A stretch of 64,000 nucleotides of DNA, taken from assembly GCA_032027145.1 (NCBI GenBank), contig JAVSMP010000001.1, forward strand, positions 3,167,116-3,231,115. Direction: 5' to 3'. Of this stretch, positions 1 through 9,316 are shown in pieces. Within the stretch, counting starts at the first letter, position 1; each line of letters begins with the position of its first letter. The translations under genes were made by a program, and so were the position numbers. Source of the DNA: Ignavibacterium sp. Its GTDB lineage: Bacteria > Bacteroidota > Ignavibacteria > Ignavibacteriales > Ignavibacteriaceae. The notes under the pieces are model-generated. The model did no database searches and was not told the DNA's origin. It was given only the letters and a program-made list of their open reading frames with translations.

Positions 1-1526
1 CCAGAAATACCGATGTAATCATATCTGACACCAAGATTAAGATCTAATTTATCTTTAAGCAGATTCATTCCATCCTGTGCAAAAACGCCAAAGCTGCTGT
101 ATGATGAATTTGGAAGCGGTTTTTCACCGATTATTTTATTTGTAGTACTTAAAACTTGTCCTGCTGAATCCAGTGCTTCTATCTTTTGATATTTTTCTCT
201 ATGACCTTCATATTTTCTATCCCAATAATCCAGCCCAAGAATTAAGTTATTCCAATCTGCCAACAAAAGATTTCCCTGAAGCAGAATATTATTACTCTTG
301 TGATCGGCACCGGGAGTAATCTTAAGAACACTGACTCTTCTTGCCGGTGTGCCGCCAGAACCCGGAACCATCTGCACAGTATGTGGAATATTTTCCACGT
401 CTCTTGCGATATACTGATAAGAGTATTTAGCAGTCAGCTTATAAAACATTTCTGAAATATTCTGGATTTCATATCCGGCAGAGATCAATTCTCTTTTTTC
501 AAATGGATAACGAACATCTGCATTATTTGGAAAGACTGATGCACCTGGTATCCCTACATTATTTGCTTTAAATAATTGATAATCAATTGAAAGTTTTTGA
601 TTTGTTACCGGTAAAACATTTAGCGAACCGGTAAAACTATAATCTTCAAACTGACTGTTTTTTAATTCACCAAGTGGAGTACGGGTATTGTTTGCTTTTC
701 TGTACGAGCCGGAAAATTTTGAAGCCCAGAAAGTTCCACCGCTGTATAATGAACCTGCAAATGCAGATAAGTTATTTACCGAATTAAACTGTGCAGCAAA
801 ATTTCCATTAACTGAAAATGTATTGTATAAAGAAGGAGCCTTTGTAATTATATTCACAATTCCTCCTGTTGCACCAGATCCATAAATTGAAGATGATGCT
901 CCTTTAATAATCTCAATTCTGTCAATGTCATTTAGATTTACCATTGATAAACGCGCCGCTATATCTGTAGCTGTTAATATCCTGCTGCCATCAATCAAAG
1001 TAACAATATTTTCTCTGTTTAATCCTCTAATACTGATTTCAGTGCCCCAGACACCATCGCGTAAAAGAGACACTCCCGGCTGATCTTTTACAATATCAGC
1101 AAATGATTGTAATGGTTTTGATTCTATTTCTTTAGCACTGATAAGCAATTCAGAGTAAGGTGAGTTTTTTAAATAGTCCTCAGTTTTACTAGTACTTACT
1201 ATTACTTCATCAAGCTCAATCAATGATGGTTCAAGTGTTATACCTAAATCTTTCATTGATGATTCTATTGTTACTTTATCTGAAAATAGTTTATATCCTA
1301 AGCGTGAAATTTTTATTTCGTAACTGCCTGAAGGAATATCATGAATTGTAAATAATCCATGATTATTTGTGTATGTGGAATAATTATAATTAATAAAAAC
1401 AAAAGCACCTGATATGGGTTGATTCGTTTTTGAATCAGATACTTTCCCCTGAAAATTTATTGACTGAGAAAATATTGACTGGGTAAATCCAATTAATATT
1501 ACTAATGTTAGGACTCGGAGTTTCAT
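1..1526 (-). CDS. TonB-dependent outer-membrane receptor, C-terminus cut by window edge
   Basis: Reading the minus strand from an ATG at 1526 gives an open frame that runs without a stop to the left edge (about 508 residues). It begins with a signal peptide (MKLRVLTLVILIGFTQSIFS). A carboxypeptidase-regulatory-like beta domain follows (roughly residues 25-95), then a TonB-box-like segment (LDEVIVSTS) and a plug domain with 'QPGVSLLRDG', 'ISIRGLNRENIVTLIDGSRI' and 'SSIYGSGATGGIVNIITK', then the start of the barrel. The plug ending resembles BtuB/siderophore receptors, so an iron chelate, cobalamin or another large substrate imported with TonB energy is likely. The substrate cannot be told from sequence. 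No cobalamin riboswitch is evident upstream (1527-1757). Confidence 0.92.
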   Translation of the reverse strand, partial: MKLRVLTLVILIGFTQSIFSQSINFQGKVSDSKTNQPISGAFVFINYNYSTYTNNHGLFTIHDIPSGSYEIKISRLGYKLFSDKVTIESSMKDLGITLEPSLIELDEVIVSTSKTEDYLKNSPYSELLISAKEIESKPLQSFADIVKDQPGVSLLRDGVWGTEISIRGLNRENIVTLIDGSRILTATDIAARLSMVNLNDIDRIEIIKGASSSIYGSGATGGIVNIITKAPSLYNTFSVNGNFAAQFNSVNNLSAFAGSLYSGGTFWASKFSGSYRKANNTRTPLGELKNSQFEDYSFTGSLNVLPVTNQKLSIDYQLFKANNVGIPGASVFPNNADVRYPFEKRELISAGYEIQNISEMFYKLTAKYSYQYIARDVENIPHTVQMVPGSGGTPARRVSVLKITPGADHKSNNILLQGNLLLADWNNLILGLDYWDRKYEGHREKYQKIEALDSAGQVLSTTNKIIGEKPLPNSSYSSFGVFAQDGMNLLKDKLDLNLGVRYDYIGIS

Positions 1527-1757
1527 GATGGTAGTTTGGTTTTTCAATGAATTGTATTAACATATAAAAGTAAATTTACTATGTAAAGATAACTCTTCTT
1601 ATGCAAGTTTCGAAGTTTAGATCAGCTTCAGCAATTATTAATAATTATGAAAGATCGAATATTTGATAAACATAGTTTTAATATTTTACAGATAGAATTA
1701 AAACCTGCAAATCAATGTTTAGTAATAATAAACACCGCCATAAGCCGGCATTAAATC

Positions 1758-2948
1758 TTAGCATCCACCTATAATTCGCTTTTGTGTTTTCTTTACAGGT
1801 CCTGCTGATTTATTTTCTTTTATCAGCACAGGAATTATTGAACTAGCTTTTGTCCTGAACCTGTATGTATCCTCTTCCCTTTTATTATTTGCAACGAGAG
1901 TTTTATCAAATTCCAAAATTTCTTTATTGAATTTATTTAATCCGCCTTCAAGAATTATAATATTTTTAAAACCTAATTTGTTCGCTACAATTGCCAATTG
2001 CCTTTCTTGAAATTCGTCTTCAGCAACAAACAAATTAATTTTATGTCTGATGCTTAAAATTCTTCCCGGTTCTTTCTCAAAAAGATTATCGAATGTAAAT
2101 GAAGTTGATCCTGGCAGACTTTCTTTTTTAAATTCTAAAGGCAAGCGGAAATCTATAATCTGTAATCTGTTGTCATTTTTAATCAATCTGTAAGCTAATT
2201 CATCTACAGTCATACTTTTTAAATTGTAACTATTTACAAATTCTTTATCTGAAACTAACTCCTGTAAATGATCTTTTCTCTCGGTTAATACAAAAGCAGA
2301 AACTGAAAGCACAAATCCAATTATTCCTAAAGTAACATAATAAGGTGTAAATCTGAAAACAGGTTTTTTAATTCCGTTTACTTTATTCTCAATTATAGAT
2401 ACCATCCAAAACATTGAAAGTGCAATTGCAGTTAATATAAAAGCAAAAACAGTTTGCTGCATCCCAAGCAAATCAAATACTCTTACATTTCCCCAGCTTT
2501 CAGCTTTATATAAACCTTCCCATATTGGATAACCTTCTGCAAAAATAAAAACTCCAATAAATGAGCCAGCAACAAAAATCATTGCATCAATCTTTCCAAT
2601 TGCTGCCGCACAGATACTTGTACCCGGACAGAATCCACCAATAACAAAACCTAAACCCATAATCAGTCCACCAACAATAGCAGACCAGAGAAATGTTGGA
2701 TTTATATAAGTTAGACTTATATCCAACAAACCGAAATGTTCAAATGCAATAACACCAATCATTGCAACAACACCGGCGGTAAAGAAAACTCTTAACACTG
2801 TAAAATCGTATCCATAAAATAATCCAACTAATTTCTTAGACGTTGAAAATCCAGCCTGCTCAAGTATAACACCAAAGAATATTCCGATGATAAGAGCAGC
2901 AATATAATTTAATTCAGGTCCTACAATATCTGGTACTAATGGTCCCAT
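1758..2948 (-). CDS. YeeE/YedE-family sulfur transporter fused to a rhodanese-like domain
   Basis: The protein has 396 residues. The first ~230 residues are a multi-helix membrane domain of the YeeE/YedE (Sulf_transp) family, with the conserved cysteine motif 'GGFCPGTSICAAAIGK' near residue 105. This family takes up thiosulfate or related sulfur compounds. After a last helix, residues ~235-345 resemble a rhodanese domain ('LQIIDFRLPLEF', 'NIIILEGGLNKF'), but the active-site loop reads 'INLFVAEDEF' with no cysteine, so sulfurtransferase activity is doubtful. It ends in a Lys-rich tail. A GAGGAGA ribosome site precedes the ATG. It is the last gene of the cytochrome cluster, 17 bases after the second YeeE gene, which suggests the two halves work together. 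Confidence 0.85.
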   Translation of the reverse strand: MGPLVPDIVGPELNYIAALIIGIFFGVILEQAGFSTSKKLVGLFYGYDFTVLRVFFTAGVVAMIGVIAFEHFGLLDISLTYINPTFLWSAIVGGLIMGLGFVIGGFCPGTSICAAAIGKIDAMIFVAGSFIGVFIFAEGYPIWEGLYKAESWGNVRVFDLLGMQQTVFAFILTAIALSMFWMVSIIENKVNGIKKPVFRFTPYYVTLGIIGFVLSVSAFVLTERKDHLQELVSDKEFVNSYNLKSMTVDELAYRLIKNDNRLQIIDFRLPLEFKKESLPGSTSFTFDNLFEKEPGRILSIRHKINLFVAEDEFQERQLAIVANKLGFKNIIILEGGLNKFNKEILEFDKTLVANNKREEDTYRFRTKASSIIPVLIKENKSAGPVKKTQKRIIGGC

Positions 2949-2965
2949 AATTTACAATCTCCTCT

Positions 2966-3481
2966 CTATATCCAGAGTTTTCTGAAAAAATATGCAAACA
3001 TATATGCTCCGCCGAATATTGCCATCATTGTTATCAATCCTCCTGCTGAAAGCACTGCCATGCCGCTCAGTGCAGAACCGCTTGTGCATCCTCTCCCAAG
3101 CTGAGCACCAAATCCAAAAAGTAATCCTCCAATCAAAGCGCCCGCAATTCTTATGTTTGGTTTTGATCTTGGTCCGTATTCCAATTTAAGATTTAATCTG
3201 TTAGAAATTAATCCGGATATAAATCCTCCTATTAGTACTCCAACAACTTCAAAGACAAGCCAGTTCATTAATGGACTACCTTCATGTTCCTTTGCATACT
3301 CTGTATAGAACGAGTTATTATTTGCATGTTCAGGTGCAGCAGATTCAACAATTCCAACAGTAAAACTTTTAACCGCCCCGCTTGCACCTAATCCTCTGCC
3401 TGTAATGTAAATTGTAGCCAGTAGTAAGAGTCCTAATAATGTACCAGCCAAATATGGATTCATATATTTTTTTTCTTCCAT
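2966..3481 (-). CDS. YeeE/YedE-family membrane protein (sulfur-compound transport)
   Basis: This 171-residue, mostly hydrophobic protein has about four membrane segments. The motif 'GFGAQLGRGCTSGSALSG' near residue 125 is typical of the YeeE/YedE family, where conserved cysteines relay thiosulfate or persulfide sulfur across the membrane. It is half the size of a full YeeE, and the next gene encodes the other half type, so a two-component transporter is likely. An AGAGGA ribosome site lies just upstream. It sits between the cytochrome b gene (8-base gap) and the YeeE-rhodanese gene (17-base gap). Family assignment is firm; substrate is inferred. Confidence 0.85.
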   Translation of the reverse strand: MEEKKYMNPYLAGTLLGLLLLATIYITGRGLGASGAVKSFTVGIVESAAPEHANNNSFYTEYAKEHEGSPLMNWLVFEVVGVLIGGFISGLISNRLNLKLEYGPRSKPNIRIAGALIGGLLFGFGAQLGRGCTSGSALSGMAVLSAGGLITMMAIFGGAYMFAYFFRKLWI

Positions 3482-3489
3482 AAATTCCT

Positions 3490-4143
3490 CTATTCCGATT
3501 TTTCTGACGAAGTTCTTTTCACTTCATCTTGATGTTCTTCTAATTCTTCGTAACCAGTTAACATTGCTTTTAAGTTTGTAGTAATTTTTTCGCCGGTTGT
3601 AATCAGATATAAATGTGCTATAATAAACGAGATAAGAAAAAAAGCAGCTATCGTATGAATAATTGCAATAAGCTCTAATGATTCAATATTCAGGGATTCT
3701 ATTCCATATCTTTGCGGATATCTGTAAAGCATATAAAGTAACCCTGATGTAACAATAACCGGAATTACTAATATCTTCAGTCCAAAATAAGTAAGCTTTT
3801 GCAATGGATTGAGTTTACTTAATACCGTTTTTTTTGTTGGATGCGGAGTATTTTTAAAAATTCCAAAAATGTAATAGTTAAGTTGTGCTGCTATGTTTTT
3901 AAATGAAGGAATATATTGTCTCCACTCGCCTGTAGCAAAATGCCAGAAGATTGCAAAGACAATAAGAATAATTAGCATATAAGCAGCTATGTTATGATAT
4001 TTAACTGCATCTCTAAAACCGAAAAATGTGTAAGATCCATGTATTTCAAATCCGCTGAAAGCTAAGAAAAAAATCAAGATCGCCTGCATCCAATGCCAGA
4101 ATCTTTCAAAAGCTTTATAGACATAAACTTGCTTCTTTTTCAT
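3490..4143 (-). CDS. Cytochrome b subunit, membrane quinol/electron-transfer type
   Basis: The 217-residue protein has four predicted membrane helices and histidines placed as in the di-heme cytochrome b family of formate dehydrogenase gamma and NiFe-hydrogenase subunits: 'FERFWHWMQAILIF' at the N-terminus, 'KYHNIAAYML', 'IFWHFATGEW' and 'IHTIAAFFLISFIIAHLYL' in the last helix. It would pass electrons between the quinone pool and a periplasmic partner. The start codon overlaps the stop codon of the octaheme cytochrome gene (TAATG), a translational coupling that makes that cytochrome the natural partner. The C-terminus is charged and cytoplasmic. Direction of electron flow cannot be read from sequence. 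Confidence 0.85.
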   Translation of the reverse strand: MKKKQVYVYKAFERFWHWMQAILIFFLAFSGFEIHGSYTFFGFRDAVKYHNIAAYMLIILIVFAIFWHFATGEWRQYIPSFKNIAAQLNYYIFGIFKNTPHPTKKTVLSKLNPLQKLTYFGLKILVIPVIVTSGLLYMLYRYPQRYGIESLNIESLELIAIIHTIAAFFLISFIIAHLYLITTGEKITTNLKAMLTGYEELEEHQDEVKRTSSEKSE

Positions 4144-5717
4144 TAGATGCCTCCTTTCTTTGATCTTATTGCGATAACTATTCTAACCGAAGCGTGTGCA
4201 AGCACACCGATTAATGTAAGTATCAACATCCAAACTCCGCCTACTTCAACAATATTAGAATAGTCTCTTCCGGGCATATAAAAATCTTTAAGCCCAGCAA
4301 GTCTGCTGTTTTCTCTTGTATGACAGCTATTACAATCAAGCGTGTTTTCTTTTACAGAAACCATATGATTTACAGGCCAGTACATTTCAGTATTAATAAA
4401 TGATATCTGTCCGCTGAACGGAAGATTTGCTTCTTTCATTCCTTCATCAGCGGCTGAATGCCAATCAAAATCTATCCATAGTGCGCCTTCACCTTTTTTA
4501 TCGGCAAATAGTTTAGGCTGAATTAAAATCTTGTTAACAGGATCAAACGGTTGTTTTGCTTTATGAATTTTTACTGGATAAATCTTTGATTCATCGTCAG
4601 CATAAGACCCATGCAGTTGATTTAATATCAAAGGTTTGGTTGTGTCGGTTATCAGATCACCTTCAAGATAATGCGAAGCTGTACCATTAAACCATATATA
4701 ATCAGGAACAACATTTCTATCCCAGGTAAAATCTCCCTTAATAGACAAATAAGTGTGATTACCTAAACTATCATTTTCTTCATAAGGTTCACCATTTCTT
4801 AATTTGCCTGCGGTTGACCAATCCCATGTCATCTTAGTTGAATTTACTTTAGCATAAATGGGTATATGGCAGCTTTGACATGCAACTTTAATTGTATGCT
4901 CGTTTAAAATATTATCTTCGTGCGGTGTTGCTGTGTGGCATTGTTCGCACGTATTTCTATTCATATTCATTGATGAAAGTGAATAAACCTTTCCGGAAAT
5001 ATTATGCTTTTCAGTTGTATGGCAATCAACACACTGCAGCTTAGCACCATCAATCCCCATATGAACATCAACATCCCTGGTTGTTTCAAACATAGCTTCA
5101 TCAAGATCACCATGTTTAACATTATTGCCTCCGCCACCATAAAAATGACAAACACCGCAGTTACTTAATTTTGGTTTGCCAACACTTTGAGCAATTGCAT
5201 TAAAATCTAAAGTGGTTAAGGGCATTCCTCCCATTTCAGTACCCTTTACATAAGTTTCGGTATTATCATGGCAAACTAAACAATCAACACTAGTAGAATC
5301 AGTAAAAGACTTACCTTCAGAAGTCATTCCATAACCTATGTGGCATTTTGCACAGCTTTTTTCATTGCCCTGAGTTCCAATACAAAAATTATTTATCGCA
5401 TTTTTTTTACCCAGATATACAATTCCTTTTCCCTCAACATATTCTTCTCTTTCCCAGTTCCAGTGATTTGACTGCATTACTTCCTGATGCCGTTTATTGT
5501 GACAGCTTATGCATGCTGCTGTAACCTGCTGAGGAGCTGAAAATTTTTGCTGAAGTGATGTAAACTTTGAATGATCAACAGACGGAAAATATTTTTTCGA
5601 ATATTTTTCTTTCAATTTCATTAAAGTAGTTGGCTCATAGTCTTTTTGGGAAAAGAAGCCAATTGCAATAATTATCATTAAACCGATGAAAGCAAGAATT
5701 ACAATTATCTTTCTCAT
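4143..5717 (-). CDS. Octaheme c-type cytochrome, tetrathionate-reductase-like family
   Basis: This 524-residue protein contains eight CxxCH heme-binding motifs: CISCH, CAKCH, CLVCH, CGVCH, CVDCH, CEQCH, CQSCH and CNSCH. An N-terminal membrane segment (residues ~4-23) and a C-terminal one (~490-512) should anchor it with the hemes in the periplasm. Eight hemes in one chain of this size, with the last motif far downstream of the first seven, fits the octaheme tetrathionate reductase (OTR) family, whose in vitro substrates include tetrathionate, nitrite and hydroxylamine. The overlapping cytochrome b gene and the YeeE sulfur transporters downstream favour a sulfur compound, but this is inference. 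A MarR-type regulator gene lies immediately upstream. Confidence 0.85.
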   Translation of the reverse strand: MRKIIVILAFIGLMIIIAIGFFSQKDYEPTTLMKLKEKYSKKYFPSVDHSKFTSLQQKFSAPQQVTAACISCHNKRHQEVMQSNHWNWEREEYVEGKGIVYLGKKNAINNFCIGTQGNEKSCAKCHIGYGMTSEGKSFTDSTSVDCLVCHDNTETYVKGTEMGGMPLTTLDFNAIAQSVGKPKLSNCGVCHFYGGGGNNVKHGDLDEAMFETTRDVDVHMGIDGAKLQCVDCHTTEKHNISGKVYSLSSMNMNRNTCEQCHTATPHEDNILNEHTIKVACQSCHIPIYAKVNSTKMTWDWSTAGKLRNGEPYEENDSLGNHTYLSIKGDFTWDRNVVPDYIWFNGTASHYLEGDLITDTTKPLILNQLHGSYADDESKIYPVKIHKAKQPFDPVNKILIQPKLFADKKGEGALWIDFDWHSAADEGMKEANLPFSGQISFINTEMYWPVNHMVSVKENTLDCNSCHTRENSRLAGLKDFYMPGRDYSNIVEVGGVWMLILTLIGVLAHASVRIVIAIRSKKGGI

Positions 5718-5756
5718 TTTATTTTATGAATTATTTTAGTTGTTTTAGTGTATAAA

Positions 5757-6197
5757 TTATTTTTGATTGACCCATTCAGCAAAAACTTGATTGAGAGTCT
5801 TTAATGCCGATGAAATATTTTCAAGTTCTCTCTGGCTTACATTCTGAAGAATTCTTTTATGAAGCTCGTTATAATTCTGCTTCAAATTTGTAATTAGTGG
5901 ATTAGCTTTTGGCAGCAGGCTAACTAATATTTCCCTTTTATCATTTACATTCAAAGTTCTGGAAATAAGGTTTTTGGCTTCTAATGAAGTTAAAACATGT
6001 GTTATTCTGCCAGGTGTAAGTTTTAATACATCACGCAATTCCTTGATAGTATATTGAGGTTTGACTGCAAAAAGTTTTAAGAATTTAATTTCAGTTGGCG
6101 ACATATTAAAACTCGCAGCAAAATATTCTTCTTTAATATTACAATTGCGTGTAAGTTCGCAAATCATATCTGCGATTGGTTCCATTTCAGCAAGCAT
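5757..6197 (-). CDS. MarR-family transcriptional regulator
   Basis: This is a 146-residue winged-helix protein of the usual MarR length. The helix-turn-helix lies at about residues 48-75 ('YTIKELRDVLKLTPGRITHV'), followed by the wing ('LISRTLNVNDKREILVSLLP') and flanking dimerisation helices. MarR proteins usually repress neighbouring genes and let go on binding a ligand or on cysteine oxidation. The single cysteine pair region (Met-Ile-Cys near residue 13 and Cys near 19) could sense redox state, but that is speculative. It precedes the octaheme cytochrome cluster in the same direction with a 39-base gap, so it probably controls that cluster and itself. Confidence 0.85.
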   Translation of the reverse strand: MLAEMEPIADMICELTRNCNIKEEYFAASFNMSPTEIKFLKLFAVKPQYTIKELRDVLKLTPGRITHVLTSLEAKNLISRTLNVNDKREILVSLLPKANPLITNLKQNYNELHKRILQNVSQRELENISSALKTLNQVFAEWVNQK

Positions 6198-6216
6198 AAA
6201 AAACCTTATATATTTT

Positions 6217-6239
6217 ATATCCTAAAATAATTTGGATAT
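6217..6239. promoter_or_regulatory. Imperfect palindrome, candidate MarR operator
   Basis: The arms ATATCC and GGATAT are separated by 11 bases, with further partial symmetry inside. The site lies about 20 bases upstream of the marR-like start in the 246-base divergent region shared with hrcA. Size and place fit a MarR autoregulatory operator; there is no experimental or comparative support here. Confidence 0.3.
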
Positions 6240-6443
6240 TCATAATTTCAAAAATATTTTTTATTAGCAACTAATAATGGCTTTATTTTGCACCAAAATC
6301 TCAACATTTTTATAATTGGAGTAATTATTGAATAAAAATTACTCTTTTCTTTTAGCATCTAAAAGCTTTTGGAAGTTTGGTGATTCAGATTCTAAATAAT
6401 CTTTTGAATTATTGATATATTTGCAACTTAAATAATAGTTTTT

Positions 6444-7505
6444 ATGAAAATGGCATCGATACTTCACGAAAATCTAAATGAACGGGAGAAATTGATACTG
6501 CGATCAATTATACAGCAGTTTATTTTAACTGCTTCTCCGGTTGGTTCAAGAAATATTACAAAAAGATTTGATGTCGGAGTTTCACCGGCAACAGTTAGAA
6601 ACATAATGTCTGAGCTTGAAGACTCTGGTTATATTAATCATCCTCATACCTCCGCCGGAAGAGTTCCAACAGATAAAGGATATAGATATTATGTTGATTC
6701 ACTGATGGAAATCTCTGAATTGAAAGCCTCCGAAAAGGGATTAATAGACAAAAGTCTTGATACTCAGTTAATTGAGAAAGAACAAATACTAAAAGTTGCT
6801 TCCAAATTGCTTAGCAGTATTACCAAACAGATAGCTTGTGTTACATATCCAACACTTGATAAAGGAATACTAACCAAGATTCAACTCGTTTCACTTTCAA
6901 GTACCAGATTGTTAGTTATAGTTAGTATTCAATCAGGTCTGATAAAAACAATTACTTTGGAATTTGATTCAGAAATTGAAGCAAGTTCTTTACACGAAAT
7001 AGAATCAATACTAAATGAGCGATTAAACGGTCTAACATTTCAGGAAATAAGACAAACAGCTAAAGAGAGACTGATAGATATTGAAGATTCAGAAAAGCCC
7101 ATAATGCGTTTATTTGTAGATTCTGTCGATAAAATTTTTACTAATGTTCAGCCTGAAGAAAAAATACTGATTACAGGAGCAACAAACATAATTCAGCACC
7201 CTGAATTTGAAGACCCTGAAAAATTTCAGAGTGTTATTGAACTTATTGAAGATAAAGATATTATAATACATATATTAGATAAGAAAAAACCTGATAAATC
7301 TGATAACATAATCATTTCAATCGGTACCGAAAACGAAGATGAAAAACTTCACGAATACAGTCTAATTACAAAAGAGTATTCCTTTGGAGAAACATCTGGT
7401 ACGGTTGGCATAATAGGACCAAAAAGAATGGAGTATTCGAAAGTTGTAGCAATCATCTCATATCTTGGAGATATGTTAACAGAAGTATTAACAGGAAATA
7501 AATAA
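6444..7505 (+). CDS. hrcA: Heat-inducible transcription repressor HrcA
   Basis: The 353-residue product matches HrcA in length and layout. An N-terminal winged helix carries the signature 'SPVGSRNITKRFDVGVSPAT' followed by 'VRNIMSELEDSGYI' and 'HTSAGRVPTDKGYRYYVD'. A GAF-like middle and dimerisation domain follow, ending in 'GPKRMEYSKVVAIISYLGDM'. HrcA represses chaperone genes by binding CIRCE elements and needs GroEL for folding. It heads an operon with grpE and dnaJ. I saw no CIRCE palindrome in the 246 bases upstream, so regulation of this operon by HrcA itself is not evident. A second in-frame ATG at 6450 could also be the start; neither has a clear ribosome site. Confidence 0.96.
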   Translation: MKMASILHENLNEREKLILRSIIQQFILTASPVGSRNITKRFDVGVSPATVRNIMSELEDSGYINHPHTSAGRVPTDKGYRYYVDSLMEISELKASEKGLIDKSLDTQLIEKEQILKVASKLLSSITKQIACVTYPTLDKGILTKIQLVSLSSTRLLVIVSIQSGLIKTITLEFDSEIEASSLHEIESILNERLNGLTFQEIRQTAKERLIDIEDSEKPIMRLFVDSVDKIFTNVQPEEKILITGATNIIQHPEFEDPEKFQSVIELIEDKDIIIHILDKKKPDKSDNIIISIGTENEDEKLHEYSLITKEYSFGETSGTVGIIGPKRMEYSKVVAIISYLGDMLTEVLTGNK

Positions 7506-7520
7506 GGAGAAAAATGAAAA

Positions 7521-8093
7521 ATGTCTAAAAAAAATGTTAATGATGAAAAACTTGAAGAGTTAAACCAAACTAATCAAACAGAAAATGAAGTGAAAGAAGA
7601 AGTAAATAATGAGCAGCAAACATCTGAAAAATTATCTGACGAAGAAAAGATAAAAGCTTTAGAAGCAGAAGTAGCTAATTACAAAGACTTGATGCTCCGT
7701 AAAGCAGCAGAGTTTGAGAATTATAAACGGCGAACCGAAAATGAACAAATAAATTTATTAAAATATGCCGCTGAATCATTAATCATTAAACTTCTTCCTA
7801 CAATAGATGATTTTGAAAGATCATTATCTCATATGTCTGAAGAAACTGATGTTCAAAAAATTAAAGAAGGTATCCAGCTTATTTACAATAATTTTTTAAA
7901 AACACTTGATGAACAAGGTGTACAGAAAATTGAATCAGTTGGTAAACCATTTAATTTTGAGTTCCACGAAGCTTTGATGCAAAGACCTGATGATTCTGTT
8001 CCACCGCACACAGTTCTTGATGAATTGGAAACAGGTTACATTTATAAAGATCATGTTATAAGATATGCTAAAGTTATTGTAAGTGAAGAATAA
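7521..8093 (+). CDS. grpE: Nucleotide exchange factor GrpE
   Basis: The product has 190 residues. An acidic disordered N-terminus is followed by a long coiled coil ('YKDLMLRKAAEFENYKRRTE') and the beta-wing head containing 'VGKPFNFEFHEALMQ' and 'GYIYKDHVIRYAKVIVS', all typical of GrpE. It releases ADP from DnaK. The gene lies 15 bases after hrcA and 22 before dnaJ. One oddity: a four-codon reading frame starts 7 bases upstream at 7514, closer to the AAGGAG ribosome site, and overlaps the real start out of frame. DnaK is not in the window. Confidence 0.96.
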   Translation: MSKKNVNDEKLEELNQTNQTENEVKEEVNNEQQTSEKLSDEEKIKALEAEVANYKDLMLRKAAEFENYKRRTENEQINLLKYAAESLIIKLLPTIDDFERSLSHMSEETDVQKIKEGIQLIYNNFLKTLDEQGVQKIESVGKPFNFEFHEALMQRPDDSVPPHTVLDELETGYIYKDHVIRYAKVIVSEE

Positions 8094-8115
8094 TTTTTAA
8101 ATAAAAAGAGAATCA

Positions 8116-9264
8116 ATGAGTAAAAGAGATTATTACGAAGTATTGGGAGTTACAAGGAACGCTACAAAAGACGATCTTAAAAAAGCCTACCGAAAACTTG
8201 CAATGCAATATCATCCGGATAGAAACCCCGGAAATAAAGAAGCAGAGGACAAATTCAAAGAAGCAGCTGAAGCTTATGAAATCCTAAATAACGATGACAA
8301 ACGTGCAAGATACGATCGTTTCGGTCATAATGGAGTTAAAGGTAGCGGATTTGGCTCTCAGGGGTTTTCTGATATCAATGATATATTTTCACACTTTTCA
8401 GATATTTTTGGCGGCGGCTCTTCTATCTTTGATGACTTTTTTGGAAGCGGTCAGCAAAGAGGAAGACAAAGAAGTAAAGGTGTACCTGGTTCAGATCTTA
8501 AAGTTACCCTTAAACTTACGCTGGAAGAAATTGCAACCGGAGTAACAAAGAAAATTAAAATAAAAAAACAAATCATCTGCGATCAATGTTCCGGAACAGG
8601 CGCTGAAGGTAGTACTTCCAGAAAAAAATGCCCAATTTGTAATGGAACCGGCGAAATAAAATCAGTTTCAAGATCTGTATTCGGACAGTTTGTTAACATA
8701 ACTGCTTGTGCAAATTGCAATGGAGAAGGTGAAGTTATTGATACACCCTGTAAAAAATGCTCTGGCGATGGCAGAATTAATAACGAATCAACAATAAAAA
8801 TTGATGTGCCTCCTGGTGTTCACGAGGGAAGTTATATGACATTGCGAGGTGAAGGAAATGCAGGCAAACGAGGCGGTCATCCGGGTGACATAATAGTTGT
8901 ATTTAAAGAAGAAGAGCATGAATATTTTGTAAGAGAAGAAGATGATATTTTATATGAACTTTCCATTACATTCCCTGAAGCTGTATTAGGTACCGAGGTT
9001 GATGTTCCAACTTTAAATGGCAAAGCAAGATTAAAAATAGATTCTGGAACTCCATCAGGTAAATTGTTGAAAATGAGAGATAAAGGGATAAAGCATCTGA
9101 ACCACTCCGGCTATGGCGATCAAATAATTAAAATTAACATAAATATTCCTAAAAAATTGTCTAATAAAGAAAAAGAATTACTTAAAGAATTAGCAAACCA
9201 ACCAAACTTCAAATCGATAGATAAAGAAAATGGTAATGGAATTTTTAGTAGATTCGGACTTTGA
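8116..9264 (+). CDS. dnaJ: Chaperone protein DnaJ
   Basis: This 382-residue type I J-protein contains a J domain with the HPD motif ('YHPDRNPG', residue ~33), a Gly/Phe-rich linker, and a zinc-binding region with four CxxCxGxG repeats ([32 protein letters not shown]). A C-terminal substrate-binding domain follows. It stimulates DnaK ATPase and delivers unfolded clients. It is the third gene of hrcA-grpE-dnaJ, preceded by an AAAGAGA-type ribosome site. Nothing appears unusual. Confidence 0.98.
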   Translation: MSKRDYYEVLGVTRNATKDDLKKAYRKLAMQYHPDRNPGNKEAEDKFKEAAEAYEILNNDDKRARYDRFGHNGVKGSGFGSQGFSDINDIFSHFSDIFGGGSSIFDDFFGSGQQRGRQRSKGVPGSDLKVTLKLTLEEIATGVTKKIKIKKQIICDQCSGTGAEGSTSRKKCPICNGTGEIKSVSRSVFGQFVNITACANCNGEGEVIDTPCKKCSGDGRINNESTIKIDVPPGVHEGSYMTLRGEGNAGKRGGHPGDIIVVFKEEEHEYFVREEDDILYELSITFPEAVLGTEVDVPTLNGKARLKIDSGTPSGKLLKMRDKGIKHLNHSGYGDQIIKININIPKKLSNKEKELLKELANQPNFKSIDKENGNGIFSRFGL

Positions 9265-9316
9265 GAATAATTGACTTAAACAAATTTTATAATTTGGTAC
9301 AATCAAAGCAAAATCA

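Noticed and set aside
688-885. Plus-strand 65-codon reading frame near the left edge
   Set aside because: It lies antisense inside the TonB-dependent receptor gene, which has clear homology; there is no ribosome site or family resemblance.
1527-1757. Cobalamin riboswitch upstream of the TonB-dependent receptor
   Set aside because: No B12-box-like core or plausible paired elements recognised by eye; a covariance search would be needed to exclude it.
6198-6443. CIRCE element for hrcA
   Set aside because: Looked for TTAGCACTC and GAGTGCTAA arms; none found.
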